In this document: positions 50,810 to 59,401 of the stretch, piece by piece
Layout of the letters: every line of letters starts with the position of its first letter
Position numbering within the stretch: position 1 is the first letter of the stretch
Assembly (NCBI RefSeq): GCF_900109945.1
Contig: NZ_FOBX01000008.1
Coordinates: forward strand, 372,001 to 436,000
From: Bradyrhizobium sp. OK095
GTDB lineage: Bacteria > Pseudomonadota > Alphaproteobacteria > Rhizobiales > Xanthobacteraceae
Reading direction: 5' to 3'
DNA length: 64,000 nt
Notes under the pieces: generated by a model
What the model saw: only the letters and a program-made list of their open reading frames with translations
Databases searched by the model: none
Told to the model about the DNA's origin: nothing
Made by a program: the position numbers and the translations under genes

Positions 50810-51904
50810 CTAAGCCTGCAGCCGCGGAACGAGACGTGTCGCGTTCTTATGGCCAATCGCGTCGAGATCCCCTGTCGAGAGGCCAAGCTTCTGCAACTGT
50901 TCGAACTGGCCAAGGCCGAAGTAGGGATAGTCGGTGCCGTAGGTGATCTGGGAGGGCGGTACGAGCTTGAGCAGCGCGGCCATGGACGGCGCAAAAGTCG
51001 CGTTCGCGGTGTCGTAGTGAAGCCGGCGTAGCTCGCCTTCGATCCCCTCCGGTGCAAACTGCTTCAGGTCGGGCCGCGCCCCATAGAACGAATCGATGCG
51101 CCCGGCCATCATCGGAATCGTGCCACCGGCGTGCGAGAACAGCCATTTGATGTCGCGGTAGCGGGCAAATGAACCATTGAGCAGAAGGCTCGTCACGGTG
51201 CGTGTGGTGTCGTGCGGGACTTCGATCACCGCTGGAAACGTGCCGACGCTGAGCGCACTACAGCAACTCGCGACCAGCGGATGCACGTAAACGACCGCCT
51301 TGCGACGGTTCAGCTCTTCCAGCACCGGCTTGTAGGCGACGTTGCCTAGCCATTTGTTGCCGTAGCTGCTTTGCAGCCCGATCCCGTCGGCCTTCAGCGT
51401 GTCGAATGCATATTCGATCTCCTTGAGCGTGGCATCGATGTCCAGCATCGACAAGGTCGCGAACAGGCCGAAGCGGCCCGGATGGTCGCGCATCATCTCA
51501 GCTGCATACTCGTTGCAGGCGCGGGCGAGCCGGCCAGCTTCCGCCGGCGCAAGATCGAACCACACGCCTGGCGTGGAAGCGATCGACAGGATGCCCGTGC
51601 GTATGCCGTTGCGGTCCATGTCCTCGACGAGCTTCTCGCGGGTCCAGGCCACCTGGCCGGGAAAGTGCGGCTGCTTGCGTGCGTCCTCGTAGCCGAGCCA
51701 GAGCTTTTGGTATTCAGGCGGATAGAAATGAAGGTGGGTATCGATCAGCGCCGGCCTGGTCTGTCCGTACACCGCAGCGGCTGGAATGGCCGAGGCAAGG
51801 CCAAGTGCACCGACGCCCGCGAGAAAGCCGCGGCGCGACGCGGACGGGCCGTAACAGGTGGGGCAGGAGCGATGCCCTCGCGACGTCCGATTCCAGATGT
51901 TCAT
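50810..51904 (-). CDS. Tat-exported amidohydrolase (ACMSD/amidohydrolase 2 family)
   Basis: The product is 364 residues. A twin-arginine signal (SASRRGFLAGVGALGLASAIP) is followed by the amidohydrolase barrel. Metal ligands are seen in DTHLHFYP (HxH), VYVHPL, FSHAGGT and GTDYPY. The family includes aminocarboxymuconate-semialdehyde decarboxylase and related hydrolases. Periplasmic location, from the Tat signal, is unusual for ACMSD itself, so the substrate is probably different. The start at 51904 was chosen because the protein before it is not conserved-looking. Confidence 0.88.
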   Translation of the reverse strand: MNIWNRTSRGHRSCPTCYGPSASRRGFLAGVGALGLASAIPAAAVYGQTRPALIDTHLHFYPPEYQKLWLGYEDARKQPHFPGQVAWTREKLVEDMDRNGIRTGILSIASTPGVWFDLAPAEAGRLARACNEYAAEMMRDHPGRFGLFATLSMLDIDATLKEIEYAFDTLKADGIGLQSSYGNKWLGNVAYKPVLEELNRRKAVVYVHPLVASCCSALSVGTFPAVIEVPHDTTRTVTSLLLNGSFARYRDIKWLFSHAGGTIPMMAGRIDSFYGARPDLKQFAPEGIEGELRRLHYDTANATFAPSMAALLKLVPPSQITYGTDYPYFGLGQFEQLQKLGLSTGDLDAIGHKNATRLVPRLQA

Positions 51905-52136
51905 GTTGCGCGTCTCCCGTGATGAATTGGCGAGGACAGGGGCCGTGGTACTTCTATCGGCGATGGGGCGTCCAGTTGCATCCCGCGGTGCGACTGCGGC
52001 ATGGGCTGTGATTGTTGGGGATTGGAATGTGCCGATTTTTCGTCGCCGAGCGATGTCTCTCGTCGCATCATAGCCGCAACTTTGCGTGAACGCGTCCGCT
52101 TCAGGCGAACCGGTGTCCACGTCGCTCGAAAGCGAT

Positions 52137-52553
52137 CTAGTCGATGATGTTGTTATTACCCTCCGCCTTCAGGCGGGCGATATTGTCCTTCATCCGCTGC
52201 AGCCGTTCAGGCGCGTGGCCTTGCCACTGCGTCACTTCGGCGATGACCCGCAACGGATCGCGCGAGCGATAGGACAGAGTCGGATTGCCGGGAAATTTCT
52301 TATCCGTCACGTTCGGATCGTCCACGATCGGTCCGGTCGGCTCAACGACGTAAATTCGTCCGCGCGCGGTACCCGCGGCCAGCTCGGCGCCCCAGATCGC
52401 TGCATCCAGCGTGGCCGCGAAATAGACCCAGGACAGCGGCTTGACGTCGGTGAAATTGGATCGATGGCCGACGACAATGAGGTCGCCGGGTTTCAAATCC
52501 GCCCGTGTGCCGTGGAAGAATGATTGCGCGAAGACGGTTGCCGCAGATGACAT
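52137..52553 (-). CDS. arr: Rifampin ADP-ribosyltransferase (Arr)
   Basis: The product is 138 residues, the normal length of Arr. Signature segments FFHGTRADLKPGDLIVVGHRSNF, YFAATLDAAIWGAELA and RIYVVEPTGPIVDDPNVTDKKFPGNPT are all present. The enzyme transfers ADP-ribose from NAD+ to rifamycins, inactivating them. Homologues are known in environmental bacteria. It is flanked by unrelated genes, with no mobile element seen near it. Confidence 0.95.
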   Translation of the reverse strand: MSSAATVFAQSFFHGTRADLKPGDLIVVGHRSNFTDVKPLSWVYFAATLDAAIWGAELAAGTARGRIYVVEPTGPIVDDPNVTDKKFPGNPTLSYRSRDPLRVIAEVTQWQGHAPERLQRMKDNIARLKAEGNNNIID

Positions 52554-52643
52554 GATACGATCCCCAGGCGAGGCTAAGCGGATGACTGGCTATGCGTGCA
52601 TTCTAATGCAAGCTATGATCCTGGTTGATCTTGACGAGGGGGA

Positions 52644-53183
52644 ATGATGCGATACTGCGCGGGCTATAGATTTGCGTTGTTGTTCACCTTTTTTATTGTC
52701 TCGTTCGCAGCTTTGAGCGGCGTGGCTCGGTCTGAAGTCCCGTTCAATTTTACAATGCCACAAAGCAGGGTCGTCGTGAAAGTCTCCGACCCCTCGCTGC
52801 TTCCTGATGCGGCGGCTGCCAAGCCCAACTACTTCAAGCTCGCGCGACAGGAGCCGCCGCTGATCGTCAGCGGCTGGCTGGAGCCGGCACAACAATATAA
52901 GGGTCTCAACGCGTTCTGGGAGGGCGAATCGCGATCCCCGGCTTATGCGGGCGCTCGCGCCCCAGTTCGAGTCGAAACGCTGCGGGAGGGCGCGTGGGAG
53001 GTGGTGGCCTTCGACGTGTCCCTGCCAGGCGCCGTCCAGTCCAATCTGCGGGCCGAGCGGGTCGAGGCGGGCACGTGGATCGACCTGCACCTGTCCACCG
53101 TCGCCCGCGCTACAATTCCGCCCACCAAGCTGCGGGCTGAACTGATGGCCGCGCTGCGGCAGGTGCAGGTGCTGGTGAAATGA
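52644..53183 (+). CDS. Exported hypothetical protein
   Basis: The product is 179 residues. A signal peptide (FALLFTFFIVSFAALSGVARS) is followed by a beta-rich mature part (VPFNFTMPQSRVVVKVSDP, LIVSGWLEPAQQYKGLNAFWEGE). No family was recognised. Two adjacent ATGs can serve as start, with ggggga upstream. The stop overlaps a downstream ATG. It is likely co-transcribed with the next small exported protein. Confidence 0.75.
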   Translation: MMRYCAGYRFALLFTFFIVSFAALSGVARSEVPFNFTMPQSRVVVKVSDPSLLPDAAAAKPNYFKLARQEPPLIVSGWLEPAQQYKGLNAFWEGESRSPAYAGARAPVRVETLREGAWEVVAFDVSLPGAVQSNLRAERVEAGTWIDLHLSTVARATIPPTKLRAELMAALRQVQVLVK

Positions 53184-53224
53184 GGCTGCGCGGCATCAAA
53201 TGCCGTCAAGCAGAGGGACTGGAT

Positions 53225-53557
53225 GTGAAGTTCATCGTCGTCATCATCGTCGTCACCATGACCACCATCGGTGCTGTGCAGGCGCGCAGTCCAGGCCAGA
53301 AGGTGACCGCAACGGCTGCGGCCGTCGCATGCAAGTCATGGCCGACGCTGAAAACGCTTGGCGAACTGATGAATGACCCTCCTCGCTTCGCGACATTCTG
53401 GCGCGAGCAGAAGAGTTCGGGGGAGTGCCGGACCTTTCCCGTAGGCACCGCAGTGATTGTCGACGAAGACCTCCGCGCCGGCCAAAAAGCAATCATGCGG
53501 GCACATCTGCCGGAGGAGAAAGGCCAGTATTGGACCTACCCGTCGTATTTCAAGTAG
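53225..53557 (+). CDS. Small exported hypothetical protein
   Basis: The product is about 110 residues. It has a signal peptide (KFIVVIIVVTMTTIGAVQA|R) and two Cys in the mature part (AACKSWPTL and SGECRTFPVG). A GTG at 53225 preceded by gaggga gives a clean signal peptide. An ATG at 53180 that overlaps the previous stop is the other choice. No family was recognised. Confidence 0.65.
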   Translation: MKFIVVIIVVTMTTIGAVQARSPGQKVTATAAAVACKSWPTLKTLGELMNDPPRFATFWREQKSSGECRTFPVGTAVIVDEDLRAGQKAIMRAHLPEEKGQYWTYPSYFK

Positions 53558-53659
53558 AGCGGGCTTTGGTCAGGCAATCGCAATTGCGCCGCGACGACAT
53601 TTCAATCACACACAGAGAGCTGCGTTCTACAAGCCTTGCGGCAGGGCACTATTAGAGCC

Positions 53660-53744
53660 CGTAGAATGGGTAGAGCACTTGCGAAACCCATCATGTTTCA
53701 ACCTGGATACCGTTGTGGGTTTCGCTGCACTCTACCCATCCTAT
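53660..53744. repeat. Palindromic repeat, copy 1
   Basis: It starts cgtagaatgggtagagc and ends in the inverse ctctacccatcctat, with gcgaaacccat inside and its inverse atgggtttcgc-like part (gtgggtttcgc) on the other arm. It is about 85 bp and can form one long stem. A second copy lies 570 bp away on the other side of the UBP zinc-finger gene. The rest of the 310-bp gap before that gene shows nothing recognisable. Confidence 0.85.
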
Positions 53745-53867
53745 GGACTGCCGCGACGTTGACCTGTCCGACAAAGCACTGGCAAAGTGCGGCCGTGGCG
53801 GAGATGGGACGAGACCGCCACGTGAACGCATCCGCGGTGACCACGAGCAGTTCCAGTGAGTTGGCCT

Positions 53868-54221
53868 ATGACGTCTGAGAGGGATGGCATCAATCTCGCC
53901 GCCAAGCCAAGCGGAGCAGGTTGCGTGGAATGCTCGGCGGCCGGCGAGTGGTGGTTTCATCTTCGCAGATGTGCCGAATGCGGTCACATCGGCTGCTGTG
54001 ACACGTCGCCCAATCAGCATGCATCGAAGCACAACGCGGCGACTGGTCACCCTGTTATCACGAGCTTTGAGCCGGGCGAACGATGGTTTTACGACTATAG
54101 GACAGGAGAGGCTTTCGCCGGACCGAAGCTGCAAGGCCCTCACTCGCATCCGTTGGATCAGCCGGTGCCTGGACCGGCCGGAGCGGTGCCTCCGGACTGG
54201 CAAGGGTTGCTCCACGAATAG
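53868..54221 (+). CDS. UBP-type zinc-finger domain protein
   Basis: The product is 117 residues. It consists almost entirely of a ubiquitin-hydrolase-type (ZnF-UBP) zinc finger: GAGCVECSAAGEWWFHLRRCAECGHIGCCDTS, then HASKHNAATGHPV and ERWFYDYRTGEAF. Many bacteria carry such stand-alone domains, though their partner is not known. The ATG at 53868 was preferred to an upstream GTG. The gene is enclosed by two copies of a palindromic repeat. Confidence 0.9.
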   Translation: MTSERDGINLAAKPSGAGCVECSAAGEWWFHLRRCAECGHIGCCDTSPNQHASKHNAATGHPVITSFEPGERWFYDYRTGEAFAGPKLQGPHSHPLDQPVPGPAGAVPPDWQGLLHE

Positions 54222-54230
54222 GCGATAAGC

Positions 54231-54316
54231 CGTAGGACGGGTAGAGCAGTTGCGAAACCCATCATGTTCACGTTGGATGCCATCGATGGGTTTCGCTTCG
54301 CTCTACCCATCCTACG
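54231..54316. repeat. Palindromic repeat, copy 2
   Basis: The same layout as copy 1: cgtaggacgggtagagc ... gcgaaacccat ... gatgggtttcgc ... gctctacccatcctacg. The arms here match slightly better than in copy 1. It lies directly after the UBP zinc-finger gene. Confidence 0.88.
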
Positions 54317-54344
54317 GGTGATCGGATCCAAACCCCGTCCCTAA

Positions 54345-54722
54345 AACTGATACCTCCGCCCCCCACTCCACCGGGATCACCGTCCCCGTGATGTACCGCG
54401 CCACCGGTGACGCCAGAAACACCGGGAGTGCCGCGAGGTCTTCCGGCTCGCCCCAATAGCCGACCGGGATCTCTTCCTCCGCAAAACGCTCGCGATAATC
54501 CGGCGCGTAGTTGCGGCGGATCTGCTCGCTCATGATGCGGCCGGGCGGGATGCAGTTGATGGTGATGCCGTGCTCGCCGATCTCGCGCGACAGGCCTTTT
54601 GCCCAGGCGTGCACGGCGACTTTCGTGGCGAAGGCGGCGTCGAGGCCTTCCGGCTCGGACTTGCCGGTGATGTTGACGATGCGGCCCCATTTGCGCGCGA
54701 TCATCTGGGGCAGCAGCGCATG
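54345..54722 (-). pseudogene. Truncated SDR gene copy
   Basis: This stretch is about 90% identical by eye, and in the same direction, to the 3' half of the intact SDR gene 2.1 kb to the right. It covers the part from QMIERKWGRIVNITGKSEPEGL (QMIARKWGR here) to the C-terminus. The 5' half, with the cofactor-binding motif, is absent: homology stops at the base after gcgcatg near 54722. Close to the end there is a 2-nt loss, so the frame leaves the normal ending IPVDGG and reads IPVEWGAEVSVLG. It can no longer encode a working dehydrogenase. Confidence 0.85.
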
Positions 54723-54910
54723 CGTATGTCCGCTTCGAGACGTGAAGCAGACCTAGGCAGGCAACTCCGGTATTTCGCCTTTTTGAGCCTTCTCGGACCT
54801 CCGTGCCGACCGACGTCTGCTGCTGAGAGATAAGCTGACGGGCCGCGAGATGGCCGCCACTTCCCGCTTTTGACCCAGAGTGGAATTTGTTTCACGGGCA
54901 GAAAAAATGG

Positions 54911-55585
54911 CTATTGCTGCGTGGCTTTACGTACGTCATTCCGTGTCCTCGTAACTACGTCAGGCAACTTACGATGAAACTCCTGCTCCAGAGCCTTCAT
55001 CGCTTCCGGGTCATAGGATTTGCCATGGCTGGAATATGTGTCGAAGATGGTCTGTCGACTTTTCTCGCACGCTGCGAGTGCCCCGTGCTCAATCGTATCG
55101 GCAGGATCGTCGGAAGTTCGGGCTAACCTTCGTGCAGTGCCCTCGAGGCAAAGGGGATAGGTGCGCACTGCTTGGTCTTCGATCGCTTTATCAGGATCGG
55201 ACTTCCATAGCTGCTCTGTTTGACGCTGTAGCTCGACAAATCTGGGAATCTGCTTGAAGAATGATCCTACGCTGTCGTCAACGTAAGACCGGTCATCCAC
55301 GCGGTGTGAGCTGTCTACTGCGCGCTGTCTACAAACCGAAAATAAGCTATTAACGATGTCGACTTTTGCGCTGTCCTCGGCGCGGGTTAAGCCATCTGGA
55401 CCATTTTTGATGACGAAGAGGTGCAGAGTAGTGGGTAATTCTTGCTTCACGCACTCGTGGAAATATTCCAGCTCGTCAGAAGCCGCCGCTGCTTGTCGGT
55501 CGAACGACCATAGACCCAAAACTAAAATGAGCCCTGGGGCAATGCAAGATCGAGCTAATCGGCCGAAGGCTATCTCGGGCTTCAT
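54911..55585 (-). CDS. Exported hypothetical protein in a lower-GC patch
   Basis: The product is about 224 residues. A signal peptide-like start (CIAPGLILVLGLWSFDRQAAA) precedes a mostly helical mature part with several Cys (EYFHECVKQE, FSVCRQRA, YPLCLEGTA, AACEKSRQ). No family was recognised. Hand counts give about 52% and 48% GC for two 60-base lines here against about 65% in a flanking line, so it looks acquired. An ATG 30 bases upstream is also in frame. Confidence 0.7.
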   Translation of the reverse strand: MKPEIAFGRLARSCIAPGLILVLGLWSFDRQAAAASDELEYFHECVKQELPTTLHLFVIKNGPDGLTRAEDSAKVDIVNSLFSVCRQRAVDSSHRVDDRSYVDDSVGSFFKQIPRFVELQRQTEQLWKSDPDKAIEDQAVRTYPLCLEGTARRLARTSDDPADTIEHGALAACEKSRQTIFDTYSSHGKSYDPEAMKALEQEFHRKLPDVVTRTRNDVRKATQQ

Positions 55586-55817
55586 TTCCAGTTCCGCAGT
55601 TTGCGCTTCTCCCATATATGCTTCAGGTTGATAAGCTATAAATGATCGCGTCTAAAGACCGGCGATTGTTCTGTCTGCTTCTGGCCCCTTAGCGGAGCAA
55701 AGCTGAGACAGTTGCGATGTCAGCACTCCGCGGTAGACCGGACGCGGGGCCATACTCACTTTGACCGCCGCTTCTGACCCTTTTCGGAAGTCATGTGGTC
55801 GATGCGCGCAACTCCCA
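55586..55817. other. Intergenic remnant sequence
   Basis: The region contains ccgcttctgacccttttcgga at 55763-55783 and a degenerate tctgcttctggccccttagcgga at 55676-55698. Similar 'gcttctgaccc' sequences also occur at 54866-54881 (cccgcttttgacccag). They look like decayed copies of one short repeat scattered through the lower-GC patch. No gene is seen. Confidence 0.4.
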
Positions 55818-56276
55818 TTATTTTTCTGGCGCAAAATTCTGGTTGGTCAGTGGAGACGCGATGGGACGCTGAATGCGTATAAACGGCTTGCTGGCTCCCG
55901 CGTGACAGCTATTGCAGCCGCTGGTAAGCTCGTCGAAGGCGGCCGTAAATTTGGTACCGCTCTTTGCTCTAACGGCCTTTTCAAGCTCCTCTATCCGTGG
56001 ATCGATGATGGTCTTGATCATCTCAGCGACTGGGATGCCGTCATGTGTTGGAAAAAGCCTTGCGGCGTCCTCCAAGCCTTCCTTGATCTCGTCGATCTCA
56101 TAAGCAGCGAGGTCCCAGTTATTTTGTTTGCCAGCAAACCATAGCTTGGCGTGGCGAAGCTGCGTAGCTGTCATGAATTCGCCAAGGCCCGGTTGGTAGA
56201 GCTCTTTTGCTGGCTGCGCGGCAGCGAACATTACCGAAGCAGCAAGCGCAATGGTGGCGGTGACTATCCGCTTCAT
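55818..56276 (-). CDS. Exported monoheme cytochrome c-like protein
   Basis: The product is 152 residues with a signal peptide (IVTATIALAASVMFAAAQPA). It is helical, with a single heme c site near the C-terminus (TSGCNSCHAGASKPFI). The position of the CxxCH motif late in a helical protein is like cytochrome c'-type folds. The segment RHAKLWFAGKQNNWDLAAYE recurs in similar small cytochromes. It lies in the lower-GC patch next to a hypothetical exported protein on the same strand. Confidence 0.8.
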   Translation of the reverse strand: MKRIVTATIALAASVMFAAAQPAKELYQPGLGEFMTATQLRHAKLWFAGKQNNWDLAAYEIDEIKEGLEDAARLFPTHDGIPVAEMIKTIIDPRIEELEKAVRAKSGTKFTAAFDELTSGCNSCHAGASKPFIRIQRPIASPLTNQNFAPEK

Positions 56277-56436
56277 TCGTGGTCTCCCGAGCGATGGCAA
56301 TTGGCCAATTTCCAAGGCATAGCTCAGGCTATCCAATTCGGGGAGAAAGCACATTCATATTTGGCTGCCTGACACTGAGAGCTCTCTCTTGCAGAGCGGA
56401 CACGGCATCCGGTTGATCAGACTCAACACCCCCGCC

Positions 56437-57180
56437 CTAGAACTGATACCGCCGCAGCCCCCCATCCACCGGGATCACCGTCCCCGTGATGTACCGCGCC
56501 ACCGGCGACGCCAAGAACACCGCGAGCGCGGCCAGATCCTCCGGCTCGCCCCAATAGCCGACCGGAATTTCCTCCTCGGCAAAGCGCTCGCGATAGTCCG
56601 GCGCGTAGTTGCGGCGGATCTGCTCGCTCATGATGCGGCCGGGCGGGATGCAGTTGATGGTGATGCCGTGCTCGCCGATCTCGCGCGACAGGCCTTTGGC
56701 CCAGGCGTGCACGGCGGCCTTGGCTGCGAACGCGGCGTTGAGGCCTTCCGGCTCGGATTTGCCGGTGATGTTGACGATGCGGCCCCATTTGCGTTCGATC
56801 ATCTGCGGCAAGAGCGCATGTGCGATGCGGCGGTAGCTGGTGAAGTTCAGCGCGATCGCCTCGTCCCATTGGCTGTCGGGCGCATCGACGGGGAGGGGGC
56901 GGCTGCCGCCGGCATTGTTGATGAGGATGTCGACATGGCCGAGCTCCTTCACGGCGAAGGCCGCGATGTTTTCGGCGGCATCCTTGGCCATCACGTCCTG
57001 CGCGAATGGCGTGATCAAGCCGCCACCGACCTCCTTCACCAGCTCTGCCAGCAGGTCGGTGCGCCGCGCCACGCCGACGATGCGCACGCCTTCGGCGGCA
57101 AGGCCCTTGGCGATGGCGCGGCCGATGCCGATGCTCGCTCCGGTGACGACAGCGGTTTTCGATTTGAGCCCGAGGTCCAT
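56437..57180 (-). CDS. SDR family NAD(P)-dependent oxidoreductase (intact copy)
   Basis: The product is 247 residues. Glycine motif VVTGASIGIGRAIA, then NNAGGS (ILINNAGGSRPL), active-site block VNITGKSEPEGLNAAFAAKAAVHAW, and ending VIPVDGGLRRYQF. The usual catalytic Tyr of YxxxK is not present (AAFAAKAAV has Lys but Phe at the Tyr position), a known variant in some SDRs, so activity is uncertain. A GTG 6 bases upstream is also possible. It is divergent from the methyltransferase gene and is the parent of the truncated copy to the left. Confidence 0.9.
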   Translation of the reverse strand: MDLGLKSKTAVVTGASIGIGRAIAKGLAAEGVRIVGVARRTDLLAELVKEVGGGLITPFAQDVMAKDAAENIAAFAVKELGHVDILINNAGGSRPLPVDAPDSQWDEAIALNFTSYRRIAHALLPQMIERKWGRIVNITGKSEPEGLNAAFAAKAAVHAWAKGLSREIGEHGITINCIPPGRIMSEQIRRNYAPDYRERFAEEEIPVGYWGEPEDLAALAVFLASPVARYITGTVIPVDGGLRRYQF

Positions 57181-57337
57181 GGTCACACGCTCTCTTGATT
57201 GCTTTTTTGCTTATTGCGGTTCGTTGGGTGTTGGTTTCCTGCCCGTCCCGCCGGCTTTGCGAATTGCCTGAGCGGGACGAGCAGTGGTAACCAAGAGCCG
57301 CCGCGAAGGAAACACGAAAAAGAAAAGGCGTCGAACG

Positions 57338-58108
57338 ATGGTCTGGGATCCGCAGCAATATCTGAAATTTTCCGGCCACCGGCTCCGGCCCGCGGTCGAC
57401 CTGTTGATGCGGATACCGGATGTTGGTCCGCGCACGATCGCCGACCTCGGGGCTGGCGCGGGCAACGTGACAAAACTGATCAAAGAGCGCTGGCCCGATG
57501 CGGCGGTGACCGGCGTCGAGGGCTCGGCCGAGATGGTTGCCGCCGGCCGCAAGGCCGCGCCGGACGTGGAATGGTCCCACGAGGACCTCGGCCATTGGCG
57601 CCCGGCCAGGCAATATGATGTGGTCTATTCCAATGCCGCACTGCACTGGCTGCCCAATCATGCGGCACTGTTTCCGTCGGTCATGGAGAAGGTGGCGCCC
57701 GGCGGCATGCTGGCGGTGCAGATGCCGCGCAACTTCCTGGCCCCGTCGCATGTGCTGATCGGCGAGACCGCGCTGAACGGTCCGTGGCGGTCCAAGGTCG
57801 AGCATCTCGTCACGCCGCCGCCGGTCGAGGGGCCGGCCTATTATCACGATCTGCTGGCGCCGTTGTCGCAAAACATCGACATCTGGGAGACCGAATATCT
57901 TCAGGTGCTCGAAGGCGACAACCCCGTTAAGGAATGGACCAAGGGCACCTGGCTAACGCGCTATCTCGACATTTTGCAGGGCGAGGAGAAGGCCGCGTTC
58001 GAAGCGGCCTATGGCGAGCGGGTCGCCAAGGCTTACCCGAAGAATGCCGCGGGGCAGACGCTGTTCCCGTTCCGGCGGCTGTTCATGGTTGCTCAGCGCA
58101 AGGGCTGA
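57338..58108 (+). CDS. tam: Trans-aconitate 2-methyltransferase
   Basis: The product is 256 residues. It begins MVWDPQQYLKFSGHRLRPAVDLL, as in Tam, and has a class I SAM-binding motif (IADLGAGAGNVTKL). Family segments include NAALHWLPNHAALFP, LAVQMPRNFLAPSHVLI and the end PFRRLFMVAQR. The enzyme methylates trans-aconitate, removing an inhibitor of aconitase. The ATG at 57338 was chosen. An open frame upstream is rich in Arg and Lys and unlike the family. Confidence 0.93.
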   Translation: MVWDPQQYLKFSGHRLRPAVDLLMRIPDVGPRTIADLGAGAGNVTKLIKERWPDAAVTGVEGSAEMVAAGRKAAPDVEWSHEDLGHWRPARQYDVVYSNAALHWLPNHAALFPSVMEKVAPGGMLAVQMPRNFLAPSHVLIGETALNGPWRSKVEHLVTPPPVEGPAYYHDLLAPLSQNIDIWETEYLQVLEGDNPVKEWTKGTWLTRYLDILQGEEKAAFEAAYGERVAKAYPKNAAGQTLFPFRRLFMVAQRKG

Positions 58109-58307
58109 TGCGACGCATCGCAATGCGACATAAGCGCTCGCTTCCGGGGAGGGAGCGGGTGCCGGGTTGCGTCGAGAGCAGCCGTCAAGATAGCTTGGCT
58201 GCGGCAAATTGGGCTTAGGTCTAGTTGTTCGGGTGGCGGATTGCTGCCACTACTGAAACCGTAAAACAAAAAAGACCCGGTTTTAGAGGTTGTTGGGAGG
58301 TTGTCTC

Positions 58308-59321
58308 ATGCGCAAGCTGCTTCTGGCGGTCGCGGCCACGGCTATTCTCGTGGCCCCCGCCTTAATTCCTGATCTGGCCCAGGCCCAGAGCCCCATCGTC
58401 ATCAAGTTCAGCCACGTCGTCGCCAACGATACTCCGAAGGGGAAGGGCGCGCTGAAGTTCAAGGAGCTTGCCGAGAAATACACCGACGGCAAGGTCAAGA
58501 TCGAGATCTATCCGAACTCCTCGCTCTACAAGGACAAGGAGGAGATCGAGGCGCTGCAGCTCGGCTCGGTGCAGATGCTGGCACCTTCGACTGCGAAGTT
58601 CGCGCCGCTCGGGATCCGGGAATTCGAGGCGCTCGACCTGCCCTGGCTGTTCAAGGACGACGCCACCTATTCCAGCGCGATGAAGGGCACCATCGGCAAA
58701 TGGCTGTTCCAGAAGCTGGAGGCCAAGGGCATCACCGGGCTCGCTTATTGGGACAACGGCTTCCACATGGTGTCGTCGAACCGAGCGCTGATGAAGCCGG
58801 AGGATTTCAAGGGGCTCAAGTTTCGTATTTCCGGATCGAAGATCGCCGATCAGTATTTCCGCCTGATGGGCTCGATCCCGCAAATCATGGCGTTCTCGGA
58901 AGTCTACCAGGCGCTCCAGACCGGCGTGGTCGACGGCTGCGAGAACACCGCGTCCAATTATCTGACGCAGAAGTTCTACGAAGTGCAGAAGGACATCACC
59001 GTGTCCTATCACGCGCATCTGCAATACGCCGTGATCGTCAACTCGAAATTCTGGTCCGGCCTGCCGCCCGACATCCGCACCCAGGTCGAGAAGGCGATGG
59101 CGGACGCAACCGAATACACCAACCAGATCGCACACCAGGAAAACGAGGACGCGCTGGCCGAGATCAAGAAGGGTGGCAAGACCACGCTGCATTATCTCAG
59201 CGACGCCGATCGCAAGGCGTGGCAGGAAGCGATGCGGCCGACTTATGCCTGGGCCAAGGGCCGGGTCGGGCAGGAAGTGCTCGATCTCGTCGCCAAGGAA
59301 CTCGACGTCAAGATGAACTGA
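58308..59321 (+). CDS. TRAP transporter substrate-binding protein (DctP type)
   Basis: The product is 337 residues. Signal peptide (LLLAVAATAILVAPALIPDLAQA|Q), then the DctP fold with IKFSHVVANDTPKGKGA and ALQTGVVDGCENTASNYL. The Arg of FRISGSK is the usual carboxylate-binding Arg. It captures a dicarboxylate or similar acid for the fused membrane protein encoded next. Ribosome site gggagg. The 199-bp gap upstream contains an A-rich stretch (aaaacaaaaaag) but no clear promoter boxes. Confidence 0.94.
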   Translation: MRKLLLAVAATAILVAPALIPDLAQAQSPIVIKFSHVVANDTPKGKGALKFKELAEKYTDGKVKIEIYPNSSLYKDKEEIEALQLGSVQMLAPSTAKFAPLGIREFEALDLPWLFKDDATYSSAMKGTIGKWLFQKLEAKGITGLAYWDNGFHMVSSNRALMKPEDFKGLKFRISGSKIADQYFRLMGSIPQIMAFSEVYQALQTGVVDGCENTASNYLTQKFYEVQKDITVSYHAHLQYAVIVNSKFWSGLPPDIRTQVEKAMADATEYTNQIAHQENEDALAEIKKGGKTTLHYLSDADRKAWQEAMRPTYAWAKGRVGQEVLDLVAKELDVKMN

Positions 59322-59346
59322 CGCGTTTTCCTGGAGAATAATACCA

Positions 59347-59376
59347 ACGGTCGGGAGTGTGCGCACTCCCGACCGT
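59347..59376 (+). promoter_or_regulatory. Intercistronic hairpin between dctP and dctQM
   Basis: A perfect 13-bp stem (acggtcgggagtg / cactcccgaccgt) with a tgcg loop lies in the 80-nt gap. It has no strong T-run (tttcg only). It probably acts as a partial terminator or 3' stabiliser, so that the binding protein is made in excess over the membrane subunit. Confidence 0.8.
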
Positions 59377-59401
59377 TTCGCATCGATAGGGGGAATTTGA
59401 T

